A DNA stretch of 64,000 nucleotides from Labrenzia sp. R4_2 (GCF_017743865.1 NZ_JAGHRJ010000004.1:62001-126000); one strand, 5' to 3'; shown: positions 18,317-27,327, counted from the stretch's first letter. The notes: generated by a model not told the origin, from the letters alone. A program made the numbers and translations.

Positions 18317-19741
18317 ATGAAAAATACGGATCGCGTGTGGGATCTGGTCGACAGCCGCCGGGAGGACTACATCGGCCTCTCCGACCGTGTCTTTGACCTG
18401 CCGGAAATTGCCTATACCGAATTCAAGTCCGTTGCTGAGCATAAGAAAATGCTGGAACAGGAAGGGTTCAAGATCACCGAAGGTGTTGCCAGCATTCCAA
18501 CGGCGATCTTGGGCGAAGCAGGCGACGAAGGTCCGGTCATTGCCATTTTGGGCGAGTTCGACGCCCTTCCCGAACTTGGTCAGGTTGCTGGTGTTGCCGA
18601 ACATCAGCCGGTCGAGGCTGGCGGTCCCGGGCATGGGTGCGGGCACAATCTTCTCGGCTCTGCAGCTTTGATGGCAGCGTCCGCTGTGAAAGATTACCTG
18701 GCAGAACGCGGGCTCAAAGGGCGTGTGCGTTATTACGGCTGCCCCGCCGAAGAAGGCGGCGCGGCCAAGACCTTCATGGTTCGCGAAGGCCTGTTCGACG
18801 ACGTCGATGCAGCAATCTCCTGGCACCCGGCTACCTTCACCGGGGTCAACGAAGCCAAGTCCCTTGCAAACACGCGGATCGATTTCACTTTCCATGGCCG
18901 TGCGGCTCATGCGGCCGGTGCACCTGAACTTGGCCGCAGTGCTCTCGATGCAATCGAGCTCATGAATGTGGGCGTAAATTACATGCGCGAGCATATGCCG
19001 GACGACGCCCGGGTGCATTATGCCTATCTGGATGCCGGTGGGATTGCGCCGAACGTCGTCCAGTCCAAGGCAACCGTGCGCCAGCTGGTCCGGGCGCGGA
19101 ACCTCAAAGAACTGCGCGACCTGATCGGCCGGGTGCGCAAGATTGCCGAAGGCGCAGCGCTCATGACCGAGACAACAGTCGAGACCAGTGTTGTTAGTGG
19201 CGTCTCCAATCTGCTTGGCAACCGCCCATTGGAAGAAACCATGCAGCGCAATCTGGACCGGCTGGGTGCCCCTGATTTCGACGAAACGGACCGCATCTTT
19301 GCAAACAAGATCCGTGAGACGCTCAGCGAGGACAATATCAACGTCTCGTTCCGCCGGATCGGGGCAGAGGTTGATCCAGATCTCGCGCTGTGTGATTTCG
19401 TCGCCCCGCTGGATCGCCAAAGCGAAGGTGGAGAAGGGTCCACCGATGTTGGCGATGTCAGCTGGGCCGTGCCGACCGTTCAGGCCCGCGTTGCCACCTG
19501 TGCAGTGGGCACCCCGTTCCACACCTGGCAGCTGACTGCGCAAGGAAAGGCACCGGCTGCGCACAAGGGCATGGTCCATGCTGCAAAGATCATGGCAGGC
19601 ACAGCCGTTGATCTCTTTGAGGACACTGGTGTTTTGAGCCAGGCCATTGACGCACACCAGGCGACGCTGGCCAAAGACCCCTATGCCTGCCCGATCCCGG
19701 ATGAGGTTGGACCTCCGCTGAAAGCCATGAGCAATCAGTAG
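18317..19741 (+). CDS. M20-family amidohydrolase, AbgB-like
   Basis: A 474-residue metal-dependent amidohydrolase of the M20D group, closest in pattern to the p-aminobenzoyl-glutamate utilisation subunit AbgB and indole-acetyl-amino-acid hydrolases. Metal ligands: GHGCGHN (Cys/His, about residues 103-109), CPAEEGG (Glu-Glu, about 146), HPAT, and a late His in VGTPFHTW. The dimerisation domain contains FHGRAAHAAGAP. GGGAGGAC lies upstream of the ATG at 18317; the frame is open far upstream but inside dppF. As last gene of the importer operon it probably hydrolyses the imported conjugate in the cytoplasm. Confidence 0.92.
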   Translation: MKNTDRVWDLVDSRREDYIGLSDRVFDLPEIAYTEFKSVAEHKKMLEQEGFKITEGVASIPTAILGEAGDEGPVIAILGEFDALPELGQVAGVAEHQPVEAGGPGHGCGHNLLGSAALMAASAVKDYLAERGLKGRVRYYGCPAEEGGAAKTFMVREGLFDDVDAAISWHPATFTGVNEAKSLANTRIDFTFHGRAAHAAGAPELGRSALDAIELMNVGVNYMREHMPDDARVHYAYLDAGGIAPNVVQSKATVRQLVRARNLKELRDLIGRVRKIAEGAALMTETTVETSVVSGVSNLLGNRPLEETMQRNLDRLGAPDFDETDRIFANKIRETLSEDNINVSFRRIGAEVDPDLALCDFVAPLDRQSEGGEGSTDVGDVSWAVPTVQARVATCAVGTPFHTWQLTAQGKAPAAHKGMVHAAKIMAGTAVDLFEDTGVLSQAIDAHQATLAKDPYACPIPDEVGPPLKAMSNQ

Positions 19742-19764
19742 GTACAAACAAATAATCCGAGTGC

Positions 19765-19811
19765 GCTGGCCGGCATTTGTCTTGCTTCTATGCGAAACAC
19801 GTCCGGCCAGC
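19765..19811. terminator. Long-loop hairpin between convergent genes
   Basis: GCTGGCCGG (19765-19773) and CCGGCCAGC (19803-19811) are perfect inverted repeats around a 29-nt loop, in the 196-bp gap between the amidohydrolase (plus) and phnE (minus). There is no good T-run on either side. I read it as a possible bidirectional transcription stop. Confidence 0.45.
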
Positions 19812-19937
19812 CGCAATCAAAAAATCGCTGGGGCAGATCACCCTCACTCTATGGGCCCCTAGCAGCAGGTTCATGCTTCCCAGCGGTTTGCGCTTGGCAT
19901 CCAACATGATTTGGAATGCCCCTGAAGAGCAGCGGAT

Positions 19938-20738
19938 CTATTGCAATTTGCTGCGCAGCCAGTCGGTGATGAACTCCATCACGAGCACGATCACGAAAAT
20001 CACCAGGATAATCGCGGACGCATTTTTGTACTGGAAGAGATCGAAGGCCGCCTTCAATTCCTGACCGATCCCGCCAGCACCAACAAGACCCAGAACGACG
20101 GAAGACCGGACAGCCTTTTCCAACGCAAACAGGGCTGTGTTGATCATTGATGGCGCGGCATCCGGCAATATTCCACCCATGAGGATAGACACCTTGTTCG
20201 CACCGATTGCTGCGAGCGCTTCCTGCGGTTCCTTGTCGGCGTCTTCCATGGCTTCCGCGAAAAACCGGCCGCAAAACCCGATTGTGTCGACAACGATCGT
20301 CATGGTGCCGGCAACGGCGCCCAGGCCGACCGTCACCACAAACAAAAGCGCCCAAACCAGATCCGGGATGGTCCGAAGTAGAGAAATGATAGCTTTCACC
20401 AGCCAGGATGCCGGACCGATGGGAGACACTTTTTTCGCAGCCAGCCATCCAATCGGCAGACTGAGAGCAATCCCGATCGCGGCCCCCGCCAAGGCAATTT
20501 GAAATGTCTCGACGAGGCGCATTCCAACGCGCGTCAGGAAATTGGCGTCCGTGTTGGGCGGCCACATGCGGTCAAGCAGGTTGATCATACTCGGCAACCC
20601 ATCCGCCAATTGGCCAAGGGATGGCGCAACAGAGTTGATAGAACTCAGAACAATCGCGGCAACAACAAGGATCAGCACGAAGTTGATCGATGACATTCCA
20701 GAAAAGCGGGACCGGAGGTCCGGGGACACACCACTCAT
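19938..20738 (-). CDS. phnE: Phosphonate ABC transporter permease
   Basis: A 266-residue PhnE-type inner-membrane permease. A first helix lies at residues 18-38 and several more from residue 75. The permease EAA loop is EALAAIGANKVSILMGGILP (about residues 172-191), and LGLVGAGGIGQELKAAFDLF after it is the characteristic PhnE segment. It overlaps phnC by 4 bp (ATGA). It is the last gene of the phnD-phnC-phnE order on the minus strand. Imports phosphonates or phosphate-ester analogues together with PhnC and PhnD. Confidence 0.94.
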   Translation of the reverse strand: MSGVSPDLRSRFSGMSSINFVLILVVAAIVLSSINSVAPSLGQLADGLPSMINLLDRMWPPNTDANFLTRVGMRLVETFQIALAGAAIGIALSLPIGWLAAKKVSPIGPASWLVKAIISLLRTIPDLVWALLFVVTVGLGAVAGTMTIVVDTIGFCGRFFAEAMEDADKEPQEALAAIGANKVSILMGGILPDAAPSMINTALFALEKAVRSSVVLGLVGAGGIGQELKAAFDLFQYKNASAIILVIFVIVLVMEFITDWLRSKLQ

Positions 20739-21511
20739 TGGAATGTGTCCCGAAGGTCTTGGTCAGAGACTTCGCGCGAGGCCTTGTCAAACAGGATCTG
20801 CCCATTCTTCAGAGCGACGATCCGATCCGAATAAGCCGCAGCGTGGTCCATGTCATGGCTGGTAAAGAGCAAGGTAATCCCGCGCGCTTGAGCAAATTCG
20901 GAAAACAGTTGCATGACCTCTGAACCAGACACCGGATCAAGGCTGGCGGCCGGCTCATCGGCAATGATCAGCCGTGGCCCACGCACGATTGCGCGCGCAA
21001 TTGCAACGCGCTGTTGCTGCCCTCCTGACAAAGCATCGGCCCGGCTCCGCGCCCTGTCTGCCAGATTAACATCCTCAAGGGCAGACATGGCCTTCGCACG
21101 CCACCTAGAAGGCGCTGTCGCCTGAGTGAAGGCGCGCCAGCTGCCAGGCAAACCCAGCATGCCGTGGACAACATTGCTTAAAACCGAGTGCCGTTTCACC
21201 AGACAGTGTTTTTGAAAAACAAAACCTGTCTGCTTGCGCAATTGTGCGCGCTGCGCAGCGGTCGGCATGGAGCCAAAGGTTTCACCCAGTGTCTGGACTG
21301 ATCCCTCGTTCACAGCATGCAACCCGATAAGGCACTTCAACAAAGTCGATTTGCCGCTGCCATTGGAGCCGATCAATGCGACACGCTCGCCGTGGCGGAT
21401 GGTCAAGTTGACGCCCTTCAGGACCGGAAACTGGCCATTCTTGTACTGTTTCTTAAGTGCCGACGTTGCAATCGCAACATCTTTGGTATCGGCGAGAGGC
21501 GTGTGAAGCAC
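20735..21511 (-). CDS. phnC: Phosphonate ABC transporter ATP-binding protein
   Basis: A PhnC-type ATPase of about 258 residues. Walker A is GSNGSGKST, the signature is [15 protein letters not shown], Walker B is [16 protein letters not shown], and the switch His is in [10 protein letters not shown] prefer the GTG at 21511, preceded by GAGGACC; the frame also offers a GTG at 21568, but that codon lies inside a 10-bp inverted repeat and has no ribosome site. Two hairpins separate it from phnD. Energises PhnE at the membrane. Confidence 0.88.
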   Translation of the reverse strand: MLHTPLADTKDVAIATSALKKQYKNGQFPVLKGVNLTIRHGERVALIGSNGSGKSTLLKCLIGLHAVNEGSVQTLGETFGSMPTAAQRAQLRKQTGFVFQKHCLVKRHSVLSNVVHGMLGLPGSWRAFTQATAPSRWRAKAMSALEDVNLADRARSRADALSGGQQQRVAIARAIVRGPRLIIADEPAASLDPVSGSEVMQLFSEFAQARGITLLFTSHDMDHAAAYSDRIVALKNGQILFDKASREVSDQDLRDTFQ

Positions 21512-21540
21512 CGCGCGGTCCTCAGGATTCTTTGTGTCAA

Positions 21541-21574
21541 TTTCCGGTGCAAGACACAGCGACAGCACCGGAAA
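21541..21574 (-). other. Hairpin in the phnC leader
   Basis: TTTCCGGTGC (21541-21550) and GCACCGGAAA (21565-21574) form a perfect 10-bp stem with a 14-nt loop, abutting the next hairpin at 21575. It includes the alternative GTG at 21568, which argues against that start. The tandem arrangement between phnD and phnC could limit transcription or shield the phnD mRNA 3' end. Confidence 0.6.
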
Positions 21575-21596
21575 GGAGCGCGATCGCCCGCGCTCC
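21575..21596 (-). terminator. Intercistronic hairpin after phnD
   Basis: GGAGCGCG (21575-21582) and CGCGCTCC (21589-21596) make a perfect GC-rich 8-bp stem with a 6-nt loop. Read on the minus strand it lies about 20 nt after the phnD stop and is followed by TTTCC, a weak partial terminator or mRNA-stabilising element. Confidence 0.6.
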
Positions 21597-21615
21597 CGCT
21601 ATCTTCAAGAGGAGG

Positions 21616-22467
21616 TTAGTCACCAACGAATGAAGAGGTGTCGACACCAATGGTCTGGTACATGTCGCGAACGTAGTTGTAGTTCTCATCGTTCACGCCG
21701 GTCAGGAAGAAGCCACCACCATACTTTTGGTTGTCTTCGCCCTTCAGAACAGCACTCATCAGCGCTCCGCTGTTTTCCAGAAACGCAGTCTTGATTTTTT
21801 CCAAAGCATCACGATCCATGTCCGGGCGAGCGACCAGGATGTCGTTCGGAAGATCACGGCCCCGGGCAATGACCTTGAAGGCTTCGCCAGGGAACGCATC
21901 GCGAATGCGGCGCAAGTGGCTGTCGTTCATGCCAACAGCCTGTACATCGCCGCGGATCAGAGCTTCGATGGCCACGTTGCGGGAAATAATCTGCGGCGTG
22001 TAGTCAGTGCCGTAAGCAAGACCGAAGTCAGCGAGAACCTGCGCCGGGCCAAGGTGCTGCGACGTTGAGCCGATACTACCGAAAGTCACGGTCTTGCCCT
22101 TGAGGTCCTGTGGCCCGTCAATCTCACCTTCTGCCATCACCACGATCTGGGCGAAGTAGTTGGGACGCTGCCAAGCAACCACGATTTCCGCGTTGGTCAG
22201 TTCCTTCATCACGACATATTCAGCCGGACCTGTCAGAACCAGATCGACCTTATTCTGGTTCATGGACTCAACGGCGGACGTGCGGGAGCTGACCGGAAAC
22301 AGTTCGATGTCCAAACCTGTTGTGTCTTCCAGAGCCTTTTCAAAGGCAGAAAATTCCTGCTGCAGGGCTTCCAGGCCTTCGATGTCGGTGACCGCAAACC
22401 GAACAGGTTCAGCGGCAACAGGGAGCGCGAAAATCATTGCAGCTGCAGCAATGGCAGAACGAAGCAT
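21616..22467 (-). CDS. phnD: Phosphonate ABC transporter periplasmic binding protein
   Basis: A 283-residue PhnD-family binding protein. The signal peptide MLRSAIAAAAMIFALPVAAE is cleaved near residue 19. PVRFAVTDIEGLEALQQEF, VDLVLTGPAEYVVMKE, and the helix after GKTVTFGSIGSTSQHLGPAQ (phosphonate-group binding Ser/Thr cluster) fit the family. The ATG at 22467 has GGAG upstream; the in-frame ATG at 22500 would precede the signal peptide by 11 residues. First gene of the minus phn arm, divergent from phnM with a HutC-type palindrome between them. Confidence 0.93.
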   Translation of the reverse strand: MLRSAIAAAAMIFALPVAAEPVRFAVTDIEGLEALQQEFSAFEKALEDTTGLDIELFPVSSRTSAVESMNQNKVDLVLTGPAEYVVMKELTNAEIVVAWQRPNYFAQIVVMAEGEIDGPQDLKGKTVTFGSIGSTSQHLGPAQVLADFGLAYGTDYTPQIISRNVAIEALIRGDVQAVGMNDSHLRRIRDAFPGEAFKVIARGRDLPNDILVARPDMDRDALEKIKTAFLENSGALMSAVLKGEDNQKYGGGFFLTGVNDENYNYVRDMYQTIGVDTSSFVGD

Positions 22468-22488
22468 GTTGAATTCTCCAATGGCTAT

Positions 22489-22504
22489 TCCTGTGTACAC
22501 AGGA
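22489..22504. promoter_or_regulatory. Perfect 16-bp palindrome, probable PhnF operator
   Basis: TCCTGTGTACACAGGA is fully palindromic, and its core GTGTACAC fits the HutC-subfamily GntR consensus GT-N-TA-N-AC. It lies 22 bp upstream of phnD in the phnD/phnM divergent gap. PhnF, encoded at the end of the phnM operon, is a HutC-type regulator, so it is the expected ligand. Confidence 0.78.
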
Positions 22505-22590
22505 GTGTCATACAGCCTCCCTATAGATCTCCGTCGTTAACGGTTTCATGACGCAACCGCACCATTCTTAAAATATTCGAGGGCTCGAAA

Positions 22591-23736
22591 TTGACTTCCA
22601 TAAGTATTCTTGGTGGCAACGCTCTGAAAAACGATGAATTCATTTGTGAGCCGGTTAACATTCACTCAGGCATTTTCGTTGATTCATCAAAGAATTTTAG
22701 CGAAACAATTGACGCATCGGGCTGCTATGTTCTCCCGGGCATCATAGATGTACACGGGGATGCTTTTGAGCGGTCAATACAGCCGCGACCGAATGTCGAC
22801 TTCCCGCTTCCAATTGCGCTGGCGGATGTTGACCGGCAGTTGATCGCCAATGGCATTACCACCGCTTATCATGGACTGACTGTTTCATGGGAACCGGGTT
22901 TGCGCAGCTATGAGGCTGCCGCCAATTTCCGAATGCATCTGAAAGCCCTGCGGGGGACCTTTGCCTCAGACATGCATCTGAACATCCGGTGGGAAACCTT
23001 TGCACTGAACCATGTCCAGGACATGATTGACTGGGTTCAGGACGACCCCAAATCTATTCTGTCACTCAACGATCACACGACCGCCTATCTGGACCTGCCG
23101 AAAACCTCATCGAAGATCAGCCGGATGGCCGGCAGATCCGGCCTTTCAGAAGACCAGTGCAAGATCCTGATCAACCAGGTATGGGAACGGCGCAACAAGG
23201 TCCCAGCTGCGATCGAAGCCATCTGCGCAGGAGCTCGGGGTGCGGGCTGCTCCGTCTTCGCACATGACGAGTTAACCCCGGAAACCCGCACGGAACACCG
23301 CCGCTTGGGCGTCTCCGTGTCCGAGTTCCCTATGACCATCGCAACCGCCAAAAGCGCGGCTGAAGAAGGTGAACACGTGGTTTTGGGCGCTCCCAATATC
23401 GTACGCGGCGGCTCCCAGAACAACGCCATCGACGCAAGGGAGAGTGTGGCGTCCGGCCACTGCACCGTTCTGGCTTCGGATTACTATTACCCAGCTCCAT
23501 TGGCAGCTGCGTTTAAACTGGTTGATGACGGTGTTCTTCCTCTGGAAAAGGCATGGAACCTCATCTCCAAAAACGCAGCCACGGCGGCAAAACTGGCAGA
23601 TCGTGGCGAGATAGCAGAAGGAATGCGGGCGGATTGCATTCTGGTGGACAAAAAGACCCGCAGCATCCGGATGGTGATTGCCAACGGCCGGGTCAAATAT
23701 ACCTTCAATTCAGGAAATCAAAGCCACCAGGTGTGA
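22591..23736 (+). CDS. phnM: PhnM-type alpha-D-ribose 1-methylphosphonate 5-triphosphate diphosphatase
   Basis: A 381-residue amidohydrolase-superfamily enzyme of the PhnM group. The HxD-like metal motif is in PGIIDVHGDAFERSI (about residue 50), with FAHDELTPE, VVLGAPNIVRGGSQ and LASDYYYPAPL as family signatures. The start is a TTG preceded by GAGGG; no ATG fits. In the C-P lyase pathway PhnM removes diphosphate from the triphosphate intermediate, but no phnG-L genes are nearby. It may serve C-P lyase genes elsewhere or act on another ribose-phosphate ester. It precedes phnF by 1 nt. Confidence 0.9.
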   Translation: MTSISILGGNALKNDEFICEPVNIHSGIFVDSSKNFSETIDASGCYVLPGIIDVHGDAFERSIQPRPNVDFPLPIALADVDRQLIANGITTAYHGLTVSWEPGLRSYEAAANFRMHLKALRGTFASDMHLNIRWETFALNHVQDMIDWVQDDPKSILSLNDHTTAYLDLPKTSSKISRMAGRSGLSEDQCKILINQVWERRNKVPAAIEAICAGARGAGCSVFAHDELTPETRTEHRRLGVSVSEFPMTIATAKSAAEEGEHVVLGAPNIVRGGSQNNAIDARESVASGHCTVLASDYYYPAPLAAAFKLVDDGVLPLEKAWNLISKNAATAAKLADRGEIAEGMRADCILVDKKTRSIRMVIANGRVKYTFNSGNQSHQV

Positions 23737-23737
23737 T

Positions 23738-24514
23738 GTGACCGATCTGGAATTTTTTCGAACTCTCGCGCGCGAACCCTATCGAGCCAAAGGCGAAAAA
23801 GCCATCTGGCTGCAGATATGTGACCGTCTTCAGTTCGCGTATGAAAATGGCGAGCTGGCACCTGGCATCAAGCTTCCCGGAGAAGTTCATCTCGCCGAAG
23901 TCTTTCAAGTCAGCCGGATCACCATCCGCCGGGCACTTTCCAAATTGCAGCAGGAAGGTCATCTTCACGCCAGAAAAGGTGTTGGCGTCTTTGTCCGTCA
24001 GAGACCTGAACGGTATGAAGTTGAAAGCAACATGAGGTTTGCCGACGGTTTCAAGGTCGCCCGCGATCGGGTGACCACCGAGACATTGCACCTCACACGC
24101 GGCGATGTTTCGTTTGAAGGCGGAGTTGCCCTTGCACTGCCAGCCGGAACCCAAGTTATTCAGTTGCTCAGGCGCCGCATTTTGGATGGTGAGCCAATTT
24201 ATCTGACCGCCAAAGAGTTCCCGGCAGCGAGGTTTCCGGACTTCGAAGCTGTCTACAACAAAACGGGCTCAGTGACAGAGGTTTACAAAGCGCACGGTGT
24301 CGAACGCTACGAGCGCGCCGAAACAAGAATTGCGGGCGGATTTGCAACGGCGCGGCAAGCGGATGGGCTAAACCTCAGTCCGCGCACGCCCGTTTTGGAA
24401 GTGGTTGCGATCAATTGCGATCCAACCGGCACTCCAATCGAATACAATGCTGGCTGCTGGCCACTCTCTAGCGTCGAAATTGTATTTCCAGGCGCGGTAC
24501 CCACCAGGGCTTGA
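23738..24514 (+). CDS. phnF: GntR/HutC-family regulator of phosphonate genes
   Basis: A 258-residue GntR regulator of the HutC subfamily. The N-terminal winged helix is in LAPGIKLPGEVHLAEVFQVS and RITIRRALSKLQQEG (about residues 40-80); the rest is a UTRA ligand domain with VIQLLRRRILDGEPIYL. The start is a GTG one nt after the phnM stop, preceded by the GGTG of the same junction; an in-frame ATG at 23678 inside phnM is unlikely. It probably represses both phn arms through the 22489-22504 palindrome. Confidence 0.92.
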   Translation: MTDLEFFRTLAREPYRAKGEKAIWLQICDRLQFAYENGELAPGIKLPGEVHLAEVFQVSRITIRRALSKLQQEGHLHARKGVGVFVRQRPERYEVESNMRFADGFKVARDRVTTETLHLTRGDVSFEGGVALALPAGTQVIQLLRRRILDGEPIYLTAKEFPAARFPDFEAVYNKTGSVTEVYKAHGVERYERAETRIAGGFATARQADGLNLSPRTPVLEVVAINCDPTGTPIEYNAGCWPLSSVEIVFPGAVPTRA

Positions 24515-24570
24515 TTGTATTGGCAATCTCTCGACGGTCGGGTTAGCGATCGACTGCCAGCAGTAGTTTT

Positions 24571-26472
24571 CTACAACTTTTCAAACAGAACCCCTGCCGC
24601 CGCAATTGGACCGGCGGGCGTTTCCGCAGCCTTTGAACCATAGTTGATCCAGATGCGCGTGCCTTCGGTGTCGCGGCACCGGACGCCATCTTTCAAATCA
24701 AAGGTCGGTATGTCCGCCTTTGCGCAAAGGTGCTCAAAAAGCCGGCGCCAGGCCACATCATCACACCATCCGCCAACGTATGTGAGATGATCGGAGCTGA
24801 CAGCAGCCGGTTCCCCGGTGTCCAGTTCGAACAACGCTTCGGCAGCACTTTCCAGTTCTTCGCGGTACCCGGTAAAGGCCCCGCCACCCTTGAGGGGCAT
24901 CGGCATGTCCGGACGCAGGCTTTCCACCCGTGCAACGGTGACATCCAGTCCCGGCATGTCCGGCGGCAGGGGAACCGGTATAACCATATCCGCATCTCGT
25001 GCGGCTGTCCGGGGACCGAGAACCCCTTCCGCGTCACACTCTGCAAGGGCGGTCTTCAGATCGTTCGGCATGGTGATCATGCCGGGTGCGGCGACGACTT
25101 TGTAGCCGGTGAAATCGCGGGTTTCAGGACGCAGAATATCTATGGACAGCCCGAGCTTGCGCAGTGCCTTGTAGGCGTCGAACACCAGCTGGAAATAGCT
25201 GAGCCCGGCACCATGCGGTTGGGTGGCCCAGGCAAAGTCGGCGTCATAGTCGAAGATCAGGGCAACCGGCGCTTGGCGCACAGACACATCCGGCGCGGCA
25301 CGCAACTCGTCCGCGACCTGCCGGGCCTCGATTAGGGCCGGAGCATCGGCATTGTCCGGCCGCAACATGCCTGCGTGCATCTGCTCCTGGGCAAACGGGG
25401 CCTGCCGCCAGCGGAAGTAACAGACAGCCTCCGCCCCATGGGCATAGGCCTCCCAGGCCCAAAGCCGCATCATGCCCGGCAGCGGTGCCGGATTGTAAGG
25501 CGCCCAGTTGACCGGTCCCGGTTGCTGTTCCATGACCCACCAGCGCCCCTTGCCAACGGCGCGGTAAAGGTCGTGATGGAAGGCCTGAAAGTCGGGATCT
25601 CCCTGACGGGCATAGGCGCGCTGATGCTCGGCCGATGCCCCGACCCGGTCCTCAAGGAACCCGAGTGGGTAACTGTCCCAAGTGGCGATTTCCAGATCGT
25701 CGCCCACCTTGAAGTGATCGAAATCCGTGATCCTGCCCATGTAATTGTGGCTGACCGGAGCATCGGAATTTGCCCGTATGATTTCGATCTGCCGCTTGTT
25801 GAAACTGACCACCTGGTCTGATGAAAACCGCCGGAATGCAAGCGTATGAGAGGGGTTCGGTTCGGTGACCGTCAGGTTTGGCAGGTCAATCTCGGCAAAG
25901 GTGCGGTACTCCATGGACCAGAAGACATTGCCCCAGGCGCGGTTGAGCGCGTCGATGGTGCCGTACCGTTTTTCCAGCCACACCTGGAAGGCACTGCGGG
26001 CTGCATCGGAATAGGAAATCGTGGTGTCGTGGCAGCCGTATTCATTGTCGGTCTGCCAGGCCGCGACATGGGGGTTCCGGCCATAGCGTTCGGCAACCAG
26101 TTTGACGATGCGGTCGCTTTCGACCCGGAAGCCCTCATGGGAAAAGCAATAATGACGCCGGGAGCCGAACTTGCGCGGCTGACCGCTTGCGTCAACGGCG
26201 ATCATGTCAGGATGCTTGTCGACAACCCAGCGGGGCGGGGTCGCAGTCGGTGTGCCCAGTATAACTTTCAGGCCGGCTGTTCCGAGTGTGTCGATGGCCC
26301 GGTCCAGCCAGTCGAACTGAAGGTCCCCCGGTGAGGGTTCAAGCCGCGACCAGGCGAATTCACCGATGCGAACCCACGTCAGGCCGGCCTCTTTCATCCG
26401 ACGGGCATCGGCCTCCCAGATTTCCTCGGGCCAGTGTTCGGGATAATAACAAGTGCCAAGTGTGCGTTTCAT
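24571..26472 (-). CDS. Beta-galactosidase, glycoside hydrolase family 42
   Basis: A 633-residue GH42 enzyme. It opens with LGTCYYPEHWPEEIWEADA, typical of the family's TIM barrel. The acid/base Glu is E144 in WQTDNEYGCHD, and the nucleophile Glu lies near residue 310 in VMEQQPGPVNWAPYNP. A trimerisation domain (about 390-590) and a small C-terminal domain follow. No signal peptide, so it acts in the cytoplasm on imported beta-galactosides. It ends the long minus-strand galactoside operon, 8 nt after the lactonase gene; it complements the GH36 alpha-galactosidase in the same operon. Confidence 0.95.
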   Translation of the reverse strand: MKRTLGTCYYPEHWPEEIWEADARRMKEAGLTWVRIGEFAWSRLEPSPGDLQFDWLDRAIDTLGTAGLKVILGTPTATPPRWVVDKHPDMIAVDASGQPRKFGSRRHYCFSHEGFRVESDRIVKLVAERYGRNPHVAAWQTDNEYGCHDTTISYSDAARSAFQVWLEKRYGTIDALNRAWGNVFWSMEYRTFAEIDLPNLTVTEPNPSHTLAFRRFSSDQVVSFNKRQIEIIRANSDAPVSHNYMGRITDFDHFKVGDDLEIATWDSYPLGFLEDRVGASAEHQRAYARQGDPDFQAFHHDLYRAVGKGRWWVMEQQPGPVNWAPYNPAPLPGMMRLWAWEAYAHGAEAVCYFRWRQAPFAQEQMHAGMLRPDNADAPALIEARQVADELRAAPDVSVRQAPVALIFDYDADFAWATQPHGAGLSYFQLVFDAYKALRKLGLSIDILRPETRDFTGYKVVAAPGMITMPNDLKTALAECDAEGVLGPRTAARDADMVIPVPLPPDMPGLDVTVARVESLRPDMPMPLKGGGAFTGYREELESAAEALFELDTGEPAAVSSDHLTYVGGWCDDVAWRRLFEHLCAKADIPTFDLKDGVRCRDTEGTRIWINYGSKAAETPAGPIAAAGVLFEKL

Positions 26473-26480
26473 AATTTGCT

Positions 26481-27323
26481 CTAAAGCCGGACGCGGTGTT
26501 CCGCTAGACCTCTGGTCGATGTCTCAGCGGCAAATGTCTTGCCGTCGCTGTCACCAGTCAGCCCGCCTTCGGTCGCGGTTGTTACGAAAAGAGTTTTCAG
26601 TTCGGCACCACCGAAGGCTGGGCAAGAGATCTGTTCAGCGGGAAATTCAATTGCTTCGATGAAGGTTCCATCCGGCGCGTAACGAGCGACCCGGTGGGCG
26701 CCCCATTGTGCATTCCAGAGGTATCCATCCGCATCGACGACCGAACCGTCGGGGTTCAACTTCTCGGTTCTAAGATCGGCGAAAACGGTTGGCTCACCCA
26801 CCGGCCAGCCATAAGGGTCGAGCATGGTTTTCTGAATGATGCCCGTTGCCGTGTCGGTGAAATAGGCGGTTTCGCCGTCCGGGGAAAAGCTGATCGAATT
26901 GGTGATCGTCAAACCGGAATACAGCTGGCGCAGCTCTCCGCGGAAGTACCTGTAGATGCTGCCAGCGCCCGCTTCGGCACGTTTTCCCATGGTCCCGATC
27001 CAATACCCGCCATAGGGGTCGGCGCGTCCGTCATTGGACCGGGTGACCGGATTGTCTGCCTCCAGCGGGCACAACATCTGCTCGGCCCCGGTTTCAAGGT
27101 CGAACAAAAATAGCTTGCTTTCACTGGCGATCACCAGGGCATGTTCACTGATCCACCCTGCGGCAGAAACATGTTCCGGAAATTGCCACGAGAGTTCTTC
27201 ATCGCCTCTCCGGCTCAGCAGTCTTTTGTTGAGAATGTCGAACCAAAACAACTGCTGGCGCTCCGGGTGCCAGATCGGCCCTTCCCCCAAAAGGCATTGC
27301 CTATGATCGTAGATCGACGTCAT
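26481..27323 (-). CDS. SMP-30/gluconolactonase-family lactonase
   Basis: A 280-residue six-bladed propeller of the SMP-30/CGR1 family. CLLGEGPIWHPERQQLFWFD holds the first metal Glu; RSNDGRADPYGGYWIGTMG and VVDADGYLWNAQWGAHRVARY hold the conserved Asn and Asp ligands. The ATG at 27323 has a usable GTAGGGAC upstream, unlike the in-frame codon at 27335. In context it should open galactono-1,4- or 1,5-lactone produced by a galactose dehydrogenase, giving galactonate. It sits between dgoA and the beta-galactosidase gene. Confidence 0.9.
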   Translation of the reverse strand: MTSIYDHRQCLLGEGPIWHPERQQLFWFDILNKRLLSRRGDEELSWQFPEHVSAAGWISEHALVIASESKLFLFDLETGAEQMLCPLEADNPVTRSNDGRADPYGGYWIGTMGKRAEAGAGSIYRYFRGELRQLYSGLTITNSISFSPDGETAYFTDTATGIIQKTMLDPYGWPVGEPTVFADLRTEKLNPDGSVVDADGYLWNAQWGAHRVARYAPDGTFIEAIEFPAEQISCPAFGGAELKTLFVTTATEGGLTGDSDGKTFAAETSTRGLAEHRVRL

Positions 27324-27327
27324 GTCC

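Noticed and set aside
18116-19816. A 566-codon open frame antisense to the AbgB-like amidohydrolase
   Set aside because: The plus-strand protein has complete metal-site motifs; the antisense frame is a by-product of high GC codon use.
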